Notes: generated by a model from the letters alone, not told the origin. Numbered from the stretch's first letter, positions 9,982-19,334 are shown. The stretch: DNA of 64,000 nucleotides from Pseudalkalibacillus hwajinpoensis (GCF_015234585.1 NZ_JADFCM010000008.1:1426001-1490000), one strand, 5' to 3'. Translations and numbers: made by a program.

Positions 9982-11400
9982 ATGAAAAAAATCATTCGGA
10001 ATGGGACCATTGTAACGGCCAGTGAAACGTACCAGGCAGATATTCTAATATCTGATGGCATTATTTCTTCCATTGGTAAGAACATCGAAGAAGAAGGAGC
10101 TGAAATCATTGATGCGAGTGATCGCTACGTATTTCCTGGAGGAATCGATCCGCATACACATCTAGAAATGCCTTTTGGTGGTACGGTCTCAAAAGATGAT
10201 TTTGAAACAGGGACGATTGCTGCAGCTTTTGGAGGCACCACATCTGTCATCGATTTTTGCCTTACTGAGAAAGGAAAGCCTCTATCAACAGCGATTAAGA
10301 CATGGCACGACAAATCAAAGGATAAATCGGTCATTGATTATAGTTTTCATTTAATGATTAGCGAAATAAACGACAGTGTTTTAGAGCAGCTTCCTGACGT
10401 GATCAATCAGGAGGGGATCACATCTTTCAAAGTTTTCATGGCTTACAAAAACGTTTTTCAATCAGATGATGAAACCCTTTATCGAACTCTTTTAGCAGCT
10501 AAAGAACTCGGAGCATTGGTCATGGTTCATGCTGAAAATGGTGATGTGATTGAATATTTAACGAAGGAAGCGCTATCGAAAGGCCAGACTGAACCTATTT
10601 ATCACGCATTAACGAGACCACCAGAAGTGGAAGGAGAAGCAACAGGTCGTGCTGCCCAATTAACTGGTCTTGCTTCTTCTCAACTATATGTTGTTCATGT
10701 TAGCTGTCAGGAAGCGGCTGATAAAATTGCTGAAGCAAGAAAGAAAGGCTATGACATCCATGGCGAGACTTGTCCGCAATATCTTGTTTTAGATCAAACC
10801 TACTTAGAGAAACCCAATTTCGAAGGTGCAAAGTATGTATGGAGTCCGCCACTTCGTGAAAAGTGGAACCAGGAAGCTCTTTGGACCGCTCTTCGAACTG
10901 GACAGCTTGAGACGATTGGTTCTGATCAGTGTTCGTTTGATTTTAATGGCCAAAAAGACCTCGGTCGAGATGATTTTACAAAAATCCCTAATGGCGGTCC
11001 AATGATTGAAGATCGGTTTAGCATTCTTTTCTCGGAAGGAGTACTCAAAGGGAGGATTTCATTAAACCAGTTTGTTGATATTACTTCAACAAAATCAGCG
11101 AAGCTATTTGGATTATTTCCTAAGAAGGGGACAGTTTCAATTGGAGCAGATGCAGATTTAGTTATATTTAATCCTGAAACAAAACGCAAAATCTCTGCTG
11201 AAACACATCATATGGCTGTAGATTACAATGCTTTTGAAGGAATGGAGATTACAGGTGAGCCAGAGACAGTTCTTGTAAGAGGAGAATTCGTGATTAAAAA
11301 CAAACAGTTTGTAGGTACACCGGGGTCAGGGAAGTATATGAAGCGAGCAAAATATGGCAAGCTAAAGAACGTCACTGATAAGCCGATGATGATTCAGTAA
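9982..11400 (+). CDS. hydA: dihydropyrimidinase (D-hydantoinase)
   Basis: 472-residue cyclic amidohydrolase that opens dihydrouracil to N-carbamoyl-beta-alanine. The two-metal site is complete: H58 and H60 (DPHTH), carbamylated Lys150 (FKVFMAYKN), H183 (VMVHAENG), H239 (YVVHVSC) and D315 (GSDQCSF). The C-terminal tail matches the family's metal-free extension. Industrially such enzymes are called D-hydantoinases, but with preTA and ureidopropionase beside it the native substrate is very likely dihydropyrimidine. SD GTAGGGGG precedes the ATG. Confidence 0.93.
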   Translation: MKKIIRNGTIVTASETYQADILISDGIISSIGKNIEEEGAEIIDASDRYVFPGGIDPHTHLEMPFGGTVSKDDFETGTIAAAFGGTTSVIDFCLTEKGKPLSTAIKTWHDKSKDKSVIDYSFHLMISEINDSVLEQLPDVINQEGITSFKVFMAYKNVFQSDDETLYRTLLAAKELGALVMVHAENGDVIEYLTKEALSKGQTEPIYHALTRPPEVEGEATGRAAQLTGLASSQLYVVHVSCQEAADKIAEARKKGYDIHGETCPQYLVLDQTYLEKPNFEGAKYVWSPPLREKWNQEALWTALRTGQLETIGSDQCSFDFNGQKDLGRDDFTKIPNGGPMIEDRFSILFSEGVLKGRISLNQFVDITSTKSAKLFGLFPKKGTVSIGADADLVIFNPETKRKISAETHHMAVDYNAFEGMEITGEPETVLVRGEFVIKNKQFVGTPGSGKYMKRAKYGKLKNVTDKPMMIQ

Positions 11401-11424
11401 CAGACCGAAAAAGGGGATAGCTGA

Positions 11425-12906
11425 ATGAAAAAAGATGAAAGCTATTTAAAGTCACCGGATCTTTTGCCCATTGCCCATAAAGATAGAAAGATAGGGACGG
11501 GCGGATTTGCAATGATGTGGGTTGGGATGGCTGTTGTTCTCGCCGCGTTTGCAATTGGTGGAGCCGGTGTTCAATCACTATCACTTACGTGGGTTGTAGC
11601 GGCAACGATTATCGGAACCCTTGGGATTGGTTTGTTTATTACAGTTATAGGTGATATCGGTATTGAACATGGTTTATCCTTTCCGGTTTATATGAGGGCA
11701 CCTTTTGGTACGATCGGTACACACATTCCTTCCATTGTGAGAGGACTTGCTGCTTCATTCTGGTTTGGAATCAATACGTATTTTGGTGCAACGGCAATGA
11801 ACGCAATTCTAAATGTACTTTTTGGATTTGATAACTGGTTTGTGTGTTTTCTGATTTTCGCAACGCTTCAGCTCGTAAACACTGCACTAGGTATCAAAGC
11901 AGTTGAACGATTCGCAGATCTCGCTGCACCAGTGATCATTATCATCTCTGTATGGATGTATGCTTCATTATCCGATCAGGCAGTTGCGCAGGGGCGAGAA
12001 GTATGGGCGTGGATTGAAAGCCCTGTGACAGGTGGAGCGGCAGTTACTGCTTTTCTTGTCGTTATCTTTAGTAATATGGGATTTTGGGCAACCATTTCAG
12101 CGGACATTCCTTCTATATCAAGATTCATCAAGGCTCCTAAATTCGAGCGGAATTGGGTGAAGCGTAATAAAGGAACGTTAGTAGGTAGTATGATTGCGCT
12201 ACCGATCACGCAAACCTTTATGGTTATTATTGGTGGTGTATCCTACATTGCTGTTTCGAATTATGATCCAGTCGTTGCACTGCAGGAAGCCGCCACTGGT
12301 TTAGTTCTCGGCATTTTATTATTAATGATCGTTCTTGCTCAATGGTCAACTAATGTATCTGCCAACCTAGTACCAGCTGCCACAATTTTCTCCAATGTAG
12401 GTGGACCTAAAGTTCCGTTCTGGGCAGGTGTATTTATAGCAGGTATTATAGGATCAGTTGTTCAGCCGTGGAGCTTATTTAATATTCTCATACCGATCTT
12501 GCTCATAGTTGGTGGGATCTTATCTGCGATTGTTGGAATTCTTTTTGCTGACTATTATCTTCTAAGAAAGCGTCGCGTCAACGTTCCAGATTTGTATGAG
12601 CAAAACGGTCAGTATCGTTATATGAATGGGGTAAACGCCGCTGGATTTATCGCCTGGGTTCTCGGAGGATTAGCTGCTTATTTTCTCTCAAACTATTCAT
12701 TTCTTGTAGGCTTTATTGTAGGTGCTGGAACTTACTTTGTCTTAGCAAAATACTGGTGGTTTAAGAAATATGAACAAGCTGAAATGATAGACCCAAGTGA
12801 TGAGAAATACCTTGGGATAACAGTTGGTCGTGATTGGACTATCATGAGTGACAGTGAATCTCATGCTGTTCAAGAAGTGGGGAGTGCACTTGACGAAAGG
12901 AGCTAA
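11425..12906 (+). CDS. NCS1 family nucleobase/hydantoin permease
   Basis: 493-residue membrane protein with 12 predicted helices and the NCS1 signatures: N-terminal DLLPIAHKDRKIGTGGF, the FWFGINTYFG segment in helix 3, SADIPSISRF in the middle and PWSLFN. Family members (PucI, CodB, Mhp1) bring in uracil, cytosine, allantoin or hydantoin with Na+ or H+. In this operon uracil/thymine or their dihydro forms are the likely cargo. The end of the gene contains the SD of the next small gene. Confidence 0.9.
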   Translation: MKKDESYLKSPDLLPIAHKDRKIGTGGFAMMWVGMAVVLAAFAIGGAGVQSLSLTWVVAATIIGTLGIGLFITVIGDIGIEHGLSFPVYMRAPFGTIGTHIPSIVRGLAASFWFGINTYFGATAMNAILNVLFGFDNWFVCFLIFATLQLVNTALGIKAVERFADLAAPVIIIISVWMYASLSDQAVAQGREVWAWIESPVTGGAAVTAFLVVIFSNMGFWATISADIPSISRFIKAPKFERNWVKRNKGTLVGSMIALPITQTFMVIIGGVSYIAVSNYDPVVALQEAATGLVLGILLLMIVLAQWSTNVSANLVPAATIFSNVGGPKVPFWAGVFIAGIIGSVVQPWSLFNILIPILLIVGGILSAIVGILFADYYLLRKRRVNVPDLYEQNGQYRYMNGVNAAGFIAWVLGGLAAYFLSNYSFLVGFIVGAGTYFVLAKYWWFKKYEQAEMIDPSDEKYLGITVGRDWTIMSDSESHAVQEVGSALDERS

Positions 12907-12910
12907 TGAA

Positions 12911-13141
12911 ATGAGAGAACATCAGCATTATTTAATCGAACGCGAGAAGATCGACTATTTTATTGACCGTGGATATCGAATCAATGGTATTACCGAGAAT
13001 TTAAGTGGGGCATTTATAGAGTTTATTCATAAAGACATGAAATCTGATGAAATTTCAAAAGAAATTCTTCATATTCAAACCGCTGATGGGAGAAAATACT
13101 TCTCAGCTCTTCTTTTAAAACAGATGCAATCCGTTACTTAG
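12911..13141 (+). CDS. small conserved-looking protein of unknown function in the pyrimidine operon
   Basis: 76 residues, acidic/basic mix, no membrane segment or Cys. The start ATG lies four bases after the permease stop and has a GAAAGGAG SD inside the permease end. Predicted alternating strands and helices (HYLIEREKIDYFIDRGYRI). I do not recognise the family. Tight spacing on both sides (4 bp and 14 bp) makes it part of the operon and therefore likely tied to pyrimidine uptake or breakdown. Confidence 0.75.
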   Translation: MREHQHYLIEREKIDYFIDRGYRINGITENLSGAFIEFIHKDMKSDEISKEILHIQTADGRKYFSALLLKQMQSVT

Positions 13142-13155
13142 AGAGGAGGAAGCTC

Positions 13156-13398
13156 ATGGAGTACACTTTATATTCGAAGGATAGCGCTTATCCATGCGAA
13201 GTAACGATTGATGAAGAAAATGGTCGTTATATGATAAGAAAGGCGGATACGAGCGGAGAGATTTTCAATTCAGCAGCAGAGTTAACGCTCTGGATTCGAT
13301 CAAATTGGAAAGAGACGGACTTCCGGAGTAAGAAGCAATATTATTATTTAATGGAGTTGTTAGACGAATACGAATGGGAAGTAGACACTGGGCAGTAG
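13156..13398 (+). CDS. small protein of unknown function, last gene of the pyrimidine operon
   Basis: 80 residues with a GAGAGGAGG SD. Aromatic-rich and acidic at the C-terminus (KKQYYYLMELLDEYEWEVD), no membrane segment. Not recognised. The stop codon lies in the loop of the operon terminator, marking the end of the transcript. Confidence 0.75.
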   Translation: MEYTLYSKDSAYPCEVTIDEENGRYMIRKADTSGEIFNSAAELTLWIRSNWKETDFRSKKQYYYLMELLDEYEWEVDTGQ

Positions 13399-13415
13399 TT
13401 GCCCAGTGTTTTTTT
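13385..13415 (+). terminator. intrinsic terminator of the pyrimidine operon
   Basis: ACACTGGGCA (13385-13394) pairs perfectly with TGCCCAGTGT (13400-13409), followed by seven T. The TAG stop of the preceding gene lies at the loop. Confidence 0.92.
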
Positions 13416-13568
13416 ACTTTTCGTGTACTGATGCAAATGATATCATACACAAAATTTCATATACCGTAATGTAATATAAAAAATTTAAATAATTATGACT
13501 AATAATGTCATTATTTAGAGAATACCTAGAAATGATTTTCACGATGTAGTAAAGTTATTCTCACAAGA

Positions 13569-13582
13569 TGTAAGCGCTATCA
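13569..13582 (+). promoter_or_regulatory. cre box (CcpA site)
   Basis: TGTAAGCGCTATCA matches the consensus TGWAARCGYTWNCW at every position. It lies about 100 bp before the pucR start, and about 70 bp before a TATAAT at 13652-13657. The remaining 13416-13679 is AT-rich with nothing else I can name. Confidence 0.8.
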
Positions 13583-13679
13583 TAAATGATGATTGAAAGA
13601 TTATGTGCCGTAAAACCCCTGAATAGCAAAACTTCATGATTAGATTAACCATATAATCTTCAGAAGAGGAAGTGGTAGG

Positions 13680-15278
13680 ATGCTGCGAATGACTAGTTTA
13701 ACGGTCCATGAAGTGTTAGAGAGAGAACATTTTCATCATGCTACTGTCTTAGCTGGGAAAAACGGATTAGATCGAAGAATTAAATGGGTTCACGTTATGG
13801 AAGTAACCAGTGTAAAGCAGCTATTACACGGTGAAGAATTGATTTTATCCACAGGATTTGTTTGGAAAGATAACATAAGTGTTTTTCGCTCTATTGTGCA
13901 GCAATTGATACAAAGTAAAGCTGCTGGTCTTTGCATTGAAATAGGTACATACATGGATCATATCCCTTCAGAAATAATCGAACTTGCCGATCAGTATCAT
14001 TTCCCCATTATTGCATTTACAAGAGAAGTTCGATTCGTTGATATCACACAGGACCTTCACTCCCTCTTAATTGCCCATCACTATCAAATGATTTCAGATC
14101 TGGAGCAGTTTTCACAGGAACTCAATAACCTTCTTCTTGTACCAGGATGTTTAACAAAGATTTTAACGCTACTTTCCATAAAAACAGGTATGCAGGTGAT
14201 TTATAACCCTAAAGAAGCTGAGCCTATTTTTGCACCTGAAGCAACGGAAGAAAAAAAGGATACGTTTTTGCATTTTCTTACGATCCAACCAGAGGGTAAA
14301 GGCCTCGTGCTCCAACATGTTCGTGCAATGGATTATCACTTTGCAAATCTTATACTTGTCCCTGCGCAACATGCTTCGATTTCTGATTACGATATGCTAC
14401 TACTTGATCGAAGTGCTACGGCAATCGCTCAATATCTTTTACGAGAATTATATATTGAAGAGAAGAAGCGAGCTCTTGAAACTGAATGGTTATACGATTG
14501 GATTGAAGGAAAGCATTCTGAAGAAAGAGTTTTATCCTATCTTGTAGATGTGGATGAAACACTTATTCCACGAGGTCTTCATGTATGCACGTGTAAATTC
14601 AAAAAACATCATGATACCTACACTTCTTCTCAGATGACATACTTTATGCTTCTCATGCGGTCTGTTTTTGAACAGGAAGGTTTCTTTGTATTATCGTTAA
14701 CATCAAGGAATAAACTGATAATCATCATTCTAAATCGTCGATCTGAAGCAGATGTTGATCACCGTTTACGAGAGGCCTTTGAACGATTTCTTCAAAGCGA
14801 CATCTTACAAAAAGAGTCTGTACCAGAAGTGGAGAAAATAGGAGTAGGTAAACATGTCCGCCTCTTAAAAGACATGCATAAAAGCTATGATTCATCTCTT
14901 GAGACACTTGTTATGAATGAGAAACTATTCTCACAATCTTCTATAGTGACCTACTACAATGACTTCCATATTTACCGTATGATCTTCCAACTAGCTAAGG
15001 GGAGAGAACTTAATGAATTTATGTTTGATTATTTAGACCCCGTTATGCAATATGATTCGAAGAATAACAGCAACTTACTAAATACGTTGAAAGTCTACAT
15101 GTGTTGCAATGGATCAAAAAAGGAAACAGCTGAACAGCTTTACGTTGTACGACAGACCCTTTATCATCGATTAGAAAAATTAGAAGAGTTACTTGGGAGT
15201 GATTTTATGTGCTCTCCTAAGCGGCAAGCTATTGAATTCTCGTTACATGCATACGATTATTTGAAACAAAATGGCTAA
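13680..15278 (+). CDS. PucR family transcriptional regulator
   Basis: 532 residues: an N-terminal PucR domain (about 1-125, MTSLTVHEVLEREHF start), a middle region of about 250 residues, and a C-terminal PucR-type helix-turn-helix (about 465-525, KKETAEQLYVVRQTLYHRLE). In B. subtilis PucR senses allantoin-type metabolites and controls purine breakdown; here the neighbours argue that it senses a pyrimidine breakdown product and controls the flanking genes. An ATG at 13689 is a possible alternative start. Preceded by a cre box. Confidence 0.88.
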   Translation: MLRMTSLTVHEVLEREHFHHATVLAGKNGLDRRIKWVHVMEVTSVKQLLHGEELILSTGFVWKDNISVFRSIVQQLIQSKAAGLCIEIGTYMDHIPSEIIELADQYHFPIIAFTREVRFVDITQDLHSLLIAHHYQMISDLEQFSQELNNLLLVPGCLTKILTLLSIKTGMQVIYNPKEAEPIFAPEATEEKKDTFLHFLTIQPEGKGLVLQHVRAMDYHFANLILVPAQHASISDYDMLLLDRSATAIAQYLLRELYIEEKKRALETEWLYDWIEGKHSEERVLSYLVDVDETLIPRGLHVCTCKFKKHHDTYTSSQMTYFMLLMRSVFEQEGFFVLSLTSRNKLIIIILNRRSEADVDHRLREAFERFLQSDILQKESVPEVEKIGVGKHVRLLKDMHKSYDSSLETLVMNEKLFSQSSIVTYYNDFHIYRMIFQLAKGRELNEFMFDYLDPVMQYDSKNNSNLLNTLKVYMCCNGSKKETAEQLYVVRQTLYHRLEKLEELLGSDFMCSPKRQAIEFSLHAYDYLKQNG

Positions 15279-15389
15279 AATGTGCAACGTGTACAATAGG
15301 CTCCTCATCCATGTTACGTTTTGTCTAATGTATGAGTGCCATTACATCCCCTACAATAAAGATATGAACGAATCAAAGGAGGGCATGTA

Positions 15390-16856
15390 ATGACAGTTGT
15401 AAAGAAGGAAACGGCCGTATTAAAAAACTTTGTTAATGGGGAATGGGTAAACGCCAAAAGTAAAGATACGCTTGACGTCCCAAATCCTGCAACAGAAGAG
15501 AACCTCGCATATGTGCCACTATCGTCAAAAGAAGATGTTGATCTTGCTGTTCATGCTGCGACCACTGCATTTGAAACATGGAGCAAAGTTCCTGTTCCAA
15601 AAAGGGCACGAGTATTGTTTAAGTATCATTCCCTTCTAGTGAAAAACCACGAGGAACTAGCTGAGCTGGTTGTTAAAGAAAATGGAAAGAGTTATAAAGA
15701 AGCATATGGAGAAGTGCTTCGTGGTATTGAATGTGTGGAGTTTGCAACTGGAGCACCTTCTTTAATGATGGGAGACAATCTGTCTACGATCGCTGAAAGT
15801 ATAGATTCAGAGATGTTCCGCTATCCTGTGGGTGTTGTTGGGGGAATTACTCCATTTAACTTTCCAATGATGGTACCTCATTGGATGTTTCCTCTTGCCA
15901 TTGCCTGTGGGAATACGTTTGTTTTGAAGCCTTCTGAACGTACGCCCATTCTTGCTAACCGTATGGCGGAACTATTAACAGAAGCTGGTTTACCAAAAGG
16001 TGTATTTAATATTGTGCACGGTGCTCATGACGTTGTAAATGGATTGATAGAACATGAAGAAGTAAAAGCAGTCTCATTCGTAGGCTCTCAGCCCGTTGCT
16101 AAATATGTCTATGAACAAGCGGCATCACGAGGTAAAAGAGTGCAGGCGCTATCTGGTGCCAAAAATCATCATATTGTGATGCCTGATGCAGATATCGAAA
16201 AGGCTGTTCAACAAGTCATTAGTTCGACATTTGGTAGTGCAGGTCAGCGTTGTATGGCTTGTAGTGCCGTGGTTATTGTTGGAGACGGTGAAGCGTTTAT
16301 TTCTTCTTTAAAAGACAAAGCAAATGAATTGAAGATGGGGAATGGATTAGATGAAGAGGTGTTGCTAACGCCAGTCATTCGAGCATCACATCGTGAAAAA
16401 GTTCTTGGATACATCGATAAAGGTTTAGAAGAAGGAGCAGCGTTAATTCGTGATGGACGCAGTGACATGAAAGAGCATGAGCAGGGGAATTTTATTGGAC
16501 CTACTATCTTTGATGAAGTGACACCAGAGATGACGATTGCAAAAGAAGAGATTTTTGCACCTGTTCTTAGTTTATTACATGCTGATGGGATTGATGGAGC
16601 GCTTGGTATTCTTCGCAAATCTCGGTATGGAAACGGCGCAACAATTTATACGAAGGATGCAGGAGCGATTAGGAAATTCCGTGAAGAAGCGGATGCTGGC
16701 ATGCTTGGCGTAAATGTTGGTGTTCCAGCACCTATGGCATTTTTCCCTTTTTCAGGATGGAAGGATTCTTTCTATGGAGATCTTCATGCAAATGGAAAAG
16801 ACGGTGTAAATTTCTATACAAAAAGAAAAATGATTACAACTCGCTTTGACTACTAG
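15390..16856 (+). CDS. mmsA: CoA-acylating (methyl)malonate-semialdehyde dehydrogenase
   Basis: 488-residue aldehyde dehydrogenase of the MmsA/IolA type, oxidising malonate semialdehyde (or methylmalonate semialdehyde) to acetyl-CoA (propionyl-CoA), CO2 and NADH. Catalytic Cys288 lies in GSAGQRCMA. The general-base Glu of ordinary aldehyde dehydrogenases is replaced (LSGAKNHHIV), as expected in the CoA-dependent group. Strong SD AAAGGAGGG. Followed after six bases by the SD of the aminotransferase; together they can turn beta-alanine from uracil into acetyl-CoA. Confidence 0.9.
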   Translation: MTVVKKETAVLKNFVNGEWVNAKSKDTLDVPNPATEENLAYVPLSSKEDVDLAVHAATTAFETWSKVPVPKRARVLFKYHSLLVKNHEELAELVVKENGKSYKEAYGEVLRGIECVEFATGAPSLMMGDNLSTIAESIDSEMFRYPVGVVGGITPFNFPMMVPHWMFPLAIACGNTFVLKPSERTPILANRMAELLTEAGLPKGVFNIVHGAHDVVNGLIEHEEVKAVSFVGSQPVAKYVYEQAASRGKRVQALSGAKNHHIVMPDADIEKAVQQVISSTFGSAGQRCMACSAVVIVGDGEAFISSLKDKANELKMGNGLDEEVLLTPVIRASHREKVLGYIDKGLEEGAALIRDGRSDMKEHEQGNFIGPTIFDEVTPEMTIAKEEIFAPVLSLLHADGIDGALGILRKSRYGNGATIYTKDAGAIRKFREEADAGMLGVNVGVPAPMAFFPFSGWKDSFYGDLHANGKDGVNFYTKRKMITTRFDY

Positions 16857-16871
16857 AGGGGAGTGAAGAGT

Positions 16872-18209
16872 ATGCATACTGCTCACGAGAATCTTGCAGG
16901 AAAAGATGAGAAATACGTCTGGCATGCGATGCGTCCATATGATCCAAAGTCTACTATGGTGATTGAGAAAGCAAATGGTGCTTGGTTAACTGATTACGAA
17001 GGAAATCAATTTCTCGATGCTATGGCTGGACTCTGGTGTGTCAATGTTGGGTACGGTCGAGAGGAACTGGCTCAGGCAGCTTTCGATCAGCTTAAAGAGT
17101 TATCTTATTATCCGTTAACGCATACACACGCCCCGGCTATTAAGTTAGCAGAAAAGCTAAATGAGATGCTTGGTGGAGGATACGTTATCTTTTTCTCTAA
17201 TAGCGGGTCTGAAGCAAACGAAACAGCTTTCAAAATTGCGAGGCAATACCATGAGCAAAAGGGAGAAGGAAGTAGACATAAAATTGTTTCCCGCTATAGA
17301 GCGTATCATGGTAATACAATGGGTTCATTAGCTGCAACAGGTCAGGCGCAACGGAAATACAAATATGAACCACTTGGTCAGGGTTTTTTACATGTACAGC
17401 CACCAGATACGTATAGAGAGATTCAAGATCATCAAGGACAACTACCTTCGGTCAAAGCCGTTGATGATATAATGACATGGGAACTTAGCCAGACAATCGC
17501 CGCTATGATTATGGAACCGATCATCACAGGTGGAGGTATTATTATGCCTCAACAAGAGTACATGAAATCCGTGAAAGAAATATGTGAAAAGCACGGCGCT
17601 CTGTTAATTTGTGATGAAGTGATTTGTGGCTTCGGAAGAACAGGAAAAGCATTTGGGTTTATGAATTATGATGTGAAGCCAGATATAGTGACAATGGCAA
17701 AAGGTTTAACAAGTGGTTACCTCCCATTATCCGCAACAGCTGTTAAAGAAGAGGTCTACGAAGCATTTAAGGGAAAAGATTCTTATGATCATTTCAGACA
17801 TATCAATACATTCGGCGGCAACCCAGCCTCATGTGCACTTGCCCTAAAGAATTTAGAAATAATGGAGCAGGAGCAGCTTTTTGATCGGTCACTTACTTTA
17901 GGTGATAAGCTAAAGAAGCAGTTAACAGAGCGCTTAGCCACTCACCCAAATGTTGGTGATGTTCGAGGGAAAGGATTATTGGTTGGCATCGAGCTCGTCG
18001 AAGACAAGAGCACCAAGAAGCCCTTAGCAGTCAGTGAGCTAAATAAAGTAATCGCCTATTGCAAATCACAAGGTGTAATTATAGGGAAGAATGGTGACAC
18101 GGTAGCAGGTTATAACAATGTTTTAACGATGGCTCCTCCACTAACGATCAAAGAAAAGGATGTCGATTTACTTGCTCAAACCGTAATTGAAGGTCTACTA
18201 CATTTATAA
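16872..18209 (+). CDS. class III omega-aminotransferase, likely beta-alanine:pyruvate transaminase
   Basis: 445 residues from the ATG at 16872, which has AGAGGGGAG eight bases ahead; a GTG at 16863 overlaps that SD. Fold-type I class III enzyme with PLP-binding Lys277 (TMAKGLTSGY), D248 (CDEVICGFGRTG) and phosphate-site SNSGSEAN. Class III specificity is hard to read, but pairing with MmsA in a pyrimidine island supports beta-alanine to malonate semialdehyde. 4-Aminobutyrate or other omega-amines are alternatives. Confidence 0.87.
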   Translation: MHTAHENLAGKDEKYVWHAMRPYDPKSTMVIEKANGAWLTDYEGNQFLDAMAGLWCVNVGYGREELAQAAFDQLKELSYYPLTHTHAPAIKLAEKLNEMLGGGYVIFFSNSGSEANETAFKIARQYHEQKGEGSRHKIVSRYRAYHGNTMGSLAATGQAQRKYKYEPLGQGFLHVQPPDTYREIQDHQGQLPSVKAVDDIMTWELSQTIAAMIMEPIITGGGIIMPQQEYMKSVKEICEKHGALLICDEVICGFGRTGKAFGFMNYDVKPDIVTMAKGLTSGYLPLSATAVKEEVYEAFKGKDSYDHFRHINTFGGNPASCALALKNLEIMEQEQLFDRSLTLGDKLKKQLTERLATHPNVGDVRGKGLLVGIELVEDKSTKKPLAVSELNKVIAYCKSQGVIIGKNGDTVAGYNNVLTMAPPLTIKEKDVDLLAQTVIEGLLHL

Positions 18210-18233
18210 AAGTGCGCCATCGGCGCACTTTTT
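18209..18233 (+). terminator. intrinsic terminator
   Basis: AAAGTGCGCC (18209-18218) and GGCGCACTTT (18222-18231) with a three-base loop, overlapping the aminotransferase stop; T-run to 18233. Confidence 0.9.
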
Positions 18234-18265
18234 ATTGCGGGGGAAGTGGTATCAATTAAAAAAGA

Positions 18266-18294
18266 TTGAATATTTGAATATCTTATATTATAGT
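18266..18294 (+). promoter_or_regulatory. sigma-A promoter of the quinone oxidoreductase gene
   Basis: TTGAAT (18266-18271), 17-bp spacer, TATAGT (18289-18294), about 48 bp before the ATG. Confidence 0.65.
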
Positions 18295-18306
18295 GAAAGT
18301 GTTACA

Positions 18307-18322
18307 TACTGACTGGTTAGTA
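18307..18322 (+). promoter_or_regulatory. candidate operator just downstream of the promoter
   Basis: TACTGACTGGTTAGTA is an imperfect palindrome (12 of 16 positions symmetric) of the kind bound by TetR-family repressors. It begins about 12 bp after the -10 box, so a bound repressor would block transcription. No TetR gene is in the window. Confidence 0.4.
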
Positions 18323-18341
18323 AAAAAAAGGAGGAATTGCA

Positions 18342-19325
18342 ATGAAAGCGATCCAACTTAAGGAATTTGGTGGACCCGAAGTTTTACAACTCATTGACAT
18401 GGATGTTCCGGAACCAAAAGGTCATGAAGTATTAATTGAAATTCAAGCTATTGGAGTTAATTACGCTGATACTGCGAGAAGAGAAGGGCAATATGTTGTT
18501 GAAACTCCGCTTCCTTACGTTCCAGGCTCCGAAGTAGCAGGTATAGTGAAAGCTGTTGGAGAGAAGGTGACTTCCGTAAAACCAGGATCATCTGTTGTGA
18601 CGTTACTAGGCACGAAAAATGCGACGGGTTATGCAGAATTTACGCTAGCTGATGAAAGAGGGTTGATTGCCATTCCTGAAGGTGTTGAACCTCAATATGC
18701 TGTTGCGTTACCGCTACAAGGTTTGAGTGCTTATCATACACTCAAAACTATGGGACGATTTGAAAATGGGGAGACTGTCTTAATTCATGCGGCTGCAGGT
18801 GGCGTAGGAACGATAGCCGTTCAACTCGCAAGACTATGGGGAGCTAAAACGGTTATTGGAACAGCGAGTAGTGAAGAAAAAAGAAACCTTGCTGCTGATA
18901 TGGGTGCAGATCTCACTGTGGATTATACGAAAGAAGGATGGGAGCAAGAAGTTTTAGATGCAACAGATGGTAATGGAGTGGACGTTATTCTGGAAATGGC
19001 TGGCGGAGACGTTTTTAGAAAATCGTTGAAGTGTCTTGCTCCATTTGGACGACTCGTTATTTATGGCGTGGCGAGCGGAGAACAAAGCCGCTTCTATCCA
19101 TCCTCTCTAATGGAGAAAAATCAATCAGTGGTTGGTTTTTTCCTGCCACAAATGATGCGCAAACCAGTCCTTTATCAGAAGAGTCTCGAAGAATTGCTAC
19201 ATTATATGCAAAGTGGTGAATTGAAATTAACAATTGGTGGTGTATTTAATTTAGAAGAAGCAGCTGACGTTCATCGTATGCTTCAAGGGCGTCAAACGAA
19301 AGGAAAACTAATCTTAACACCTTAA
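18342..19325 (+). CDS. NADPH:quinone oxidoreductase / zeta-crystallin-like MDR
   Basis: 327-residue medium-chain reductase without structural or catalytic zinc ligands. The QOR signature is clear: IGVNYADTARREGQY near residues 37-51, LPLQGLSAYHTL around 123, and the NADPH fold AAAGGVGTIAVQLA near 150. Reduces quinones or enoyl-type electrophiles; cellular role not evident. Single-gene unit with its own promoter, operator-like palindrome and terminator. Confidence 0.87.
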   Translation: MKAIQLKEFGGPEVLQLIDMDVPEPKGHEVLIEIQAIGVNYADTARREGQYVVETPLPYVPGSEVAGIVKAVGEKVTSVKPGSSVVTLLGTKNATGYAEFTLADERGLIAIPEGVEPQYAVALPLQGLSAYHTLKTMGRFENGETVLIHAAAGGVGTIAVQLARLWGAKTVIGTASSEEKRNLAADMGADLTVDYTKEGWEQEVLDATDGNGVDVILEMAGGDVFRKSLKCLAPFGRLVIYGVASGEQSRFYPSSLMEKNQSVVGFFLPQMMRKPVLYQKSLEELLHYMQSGELKLTIGGVFNLEEAADVHRMLQGRQTKGKLILTP

Positions 19326-19334
19326 TTCAACATA

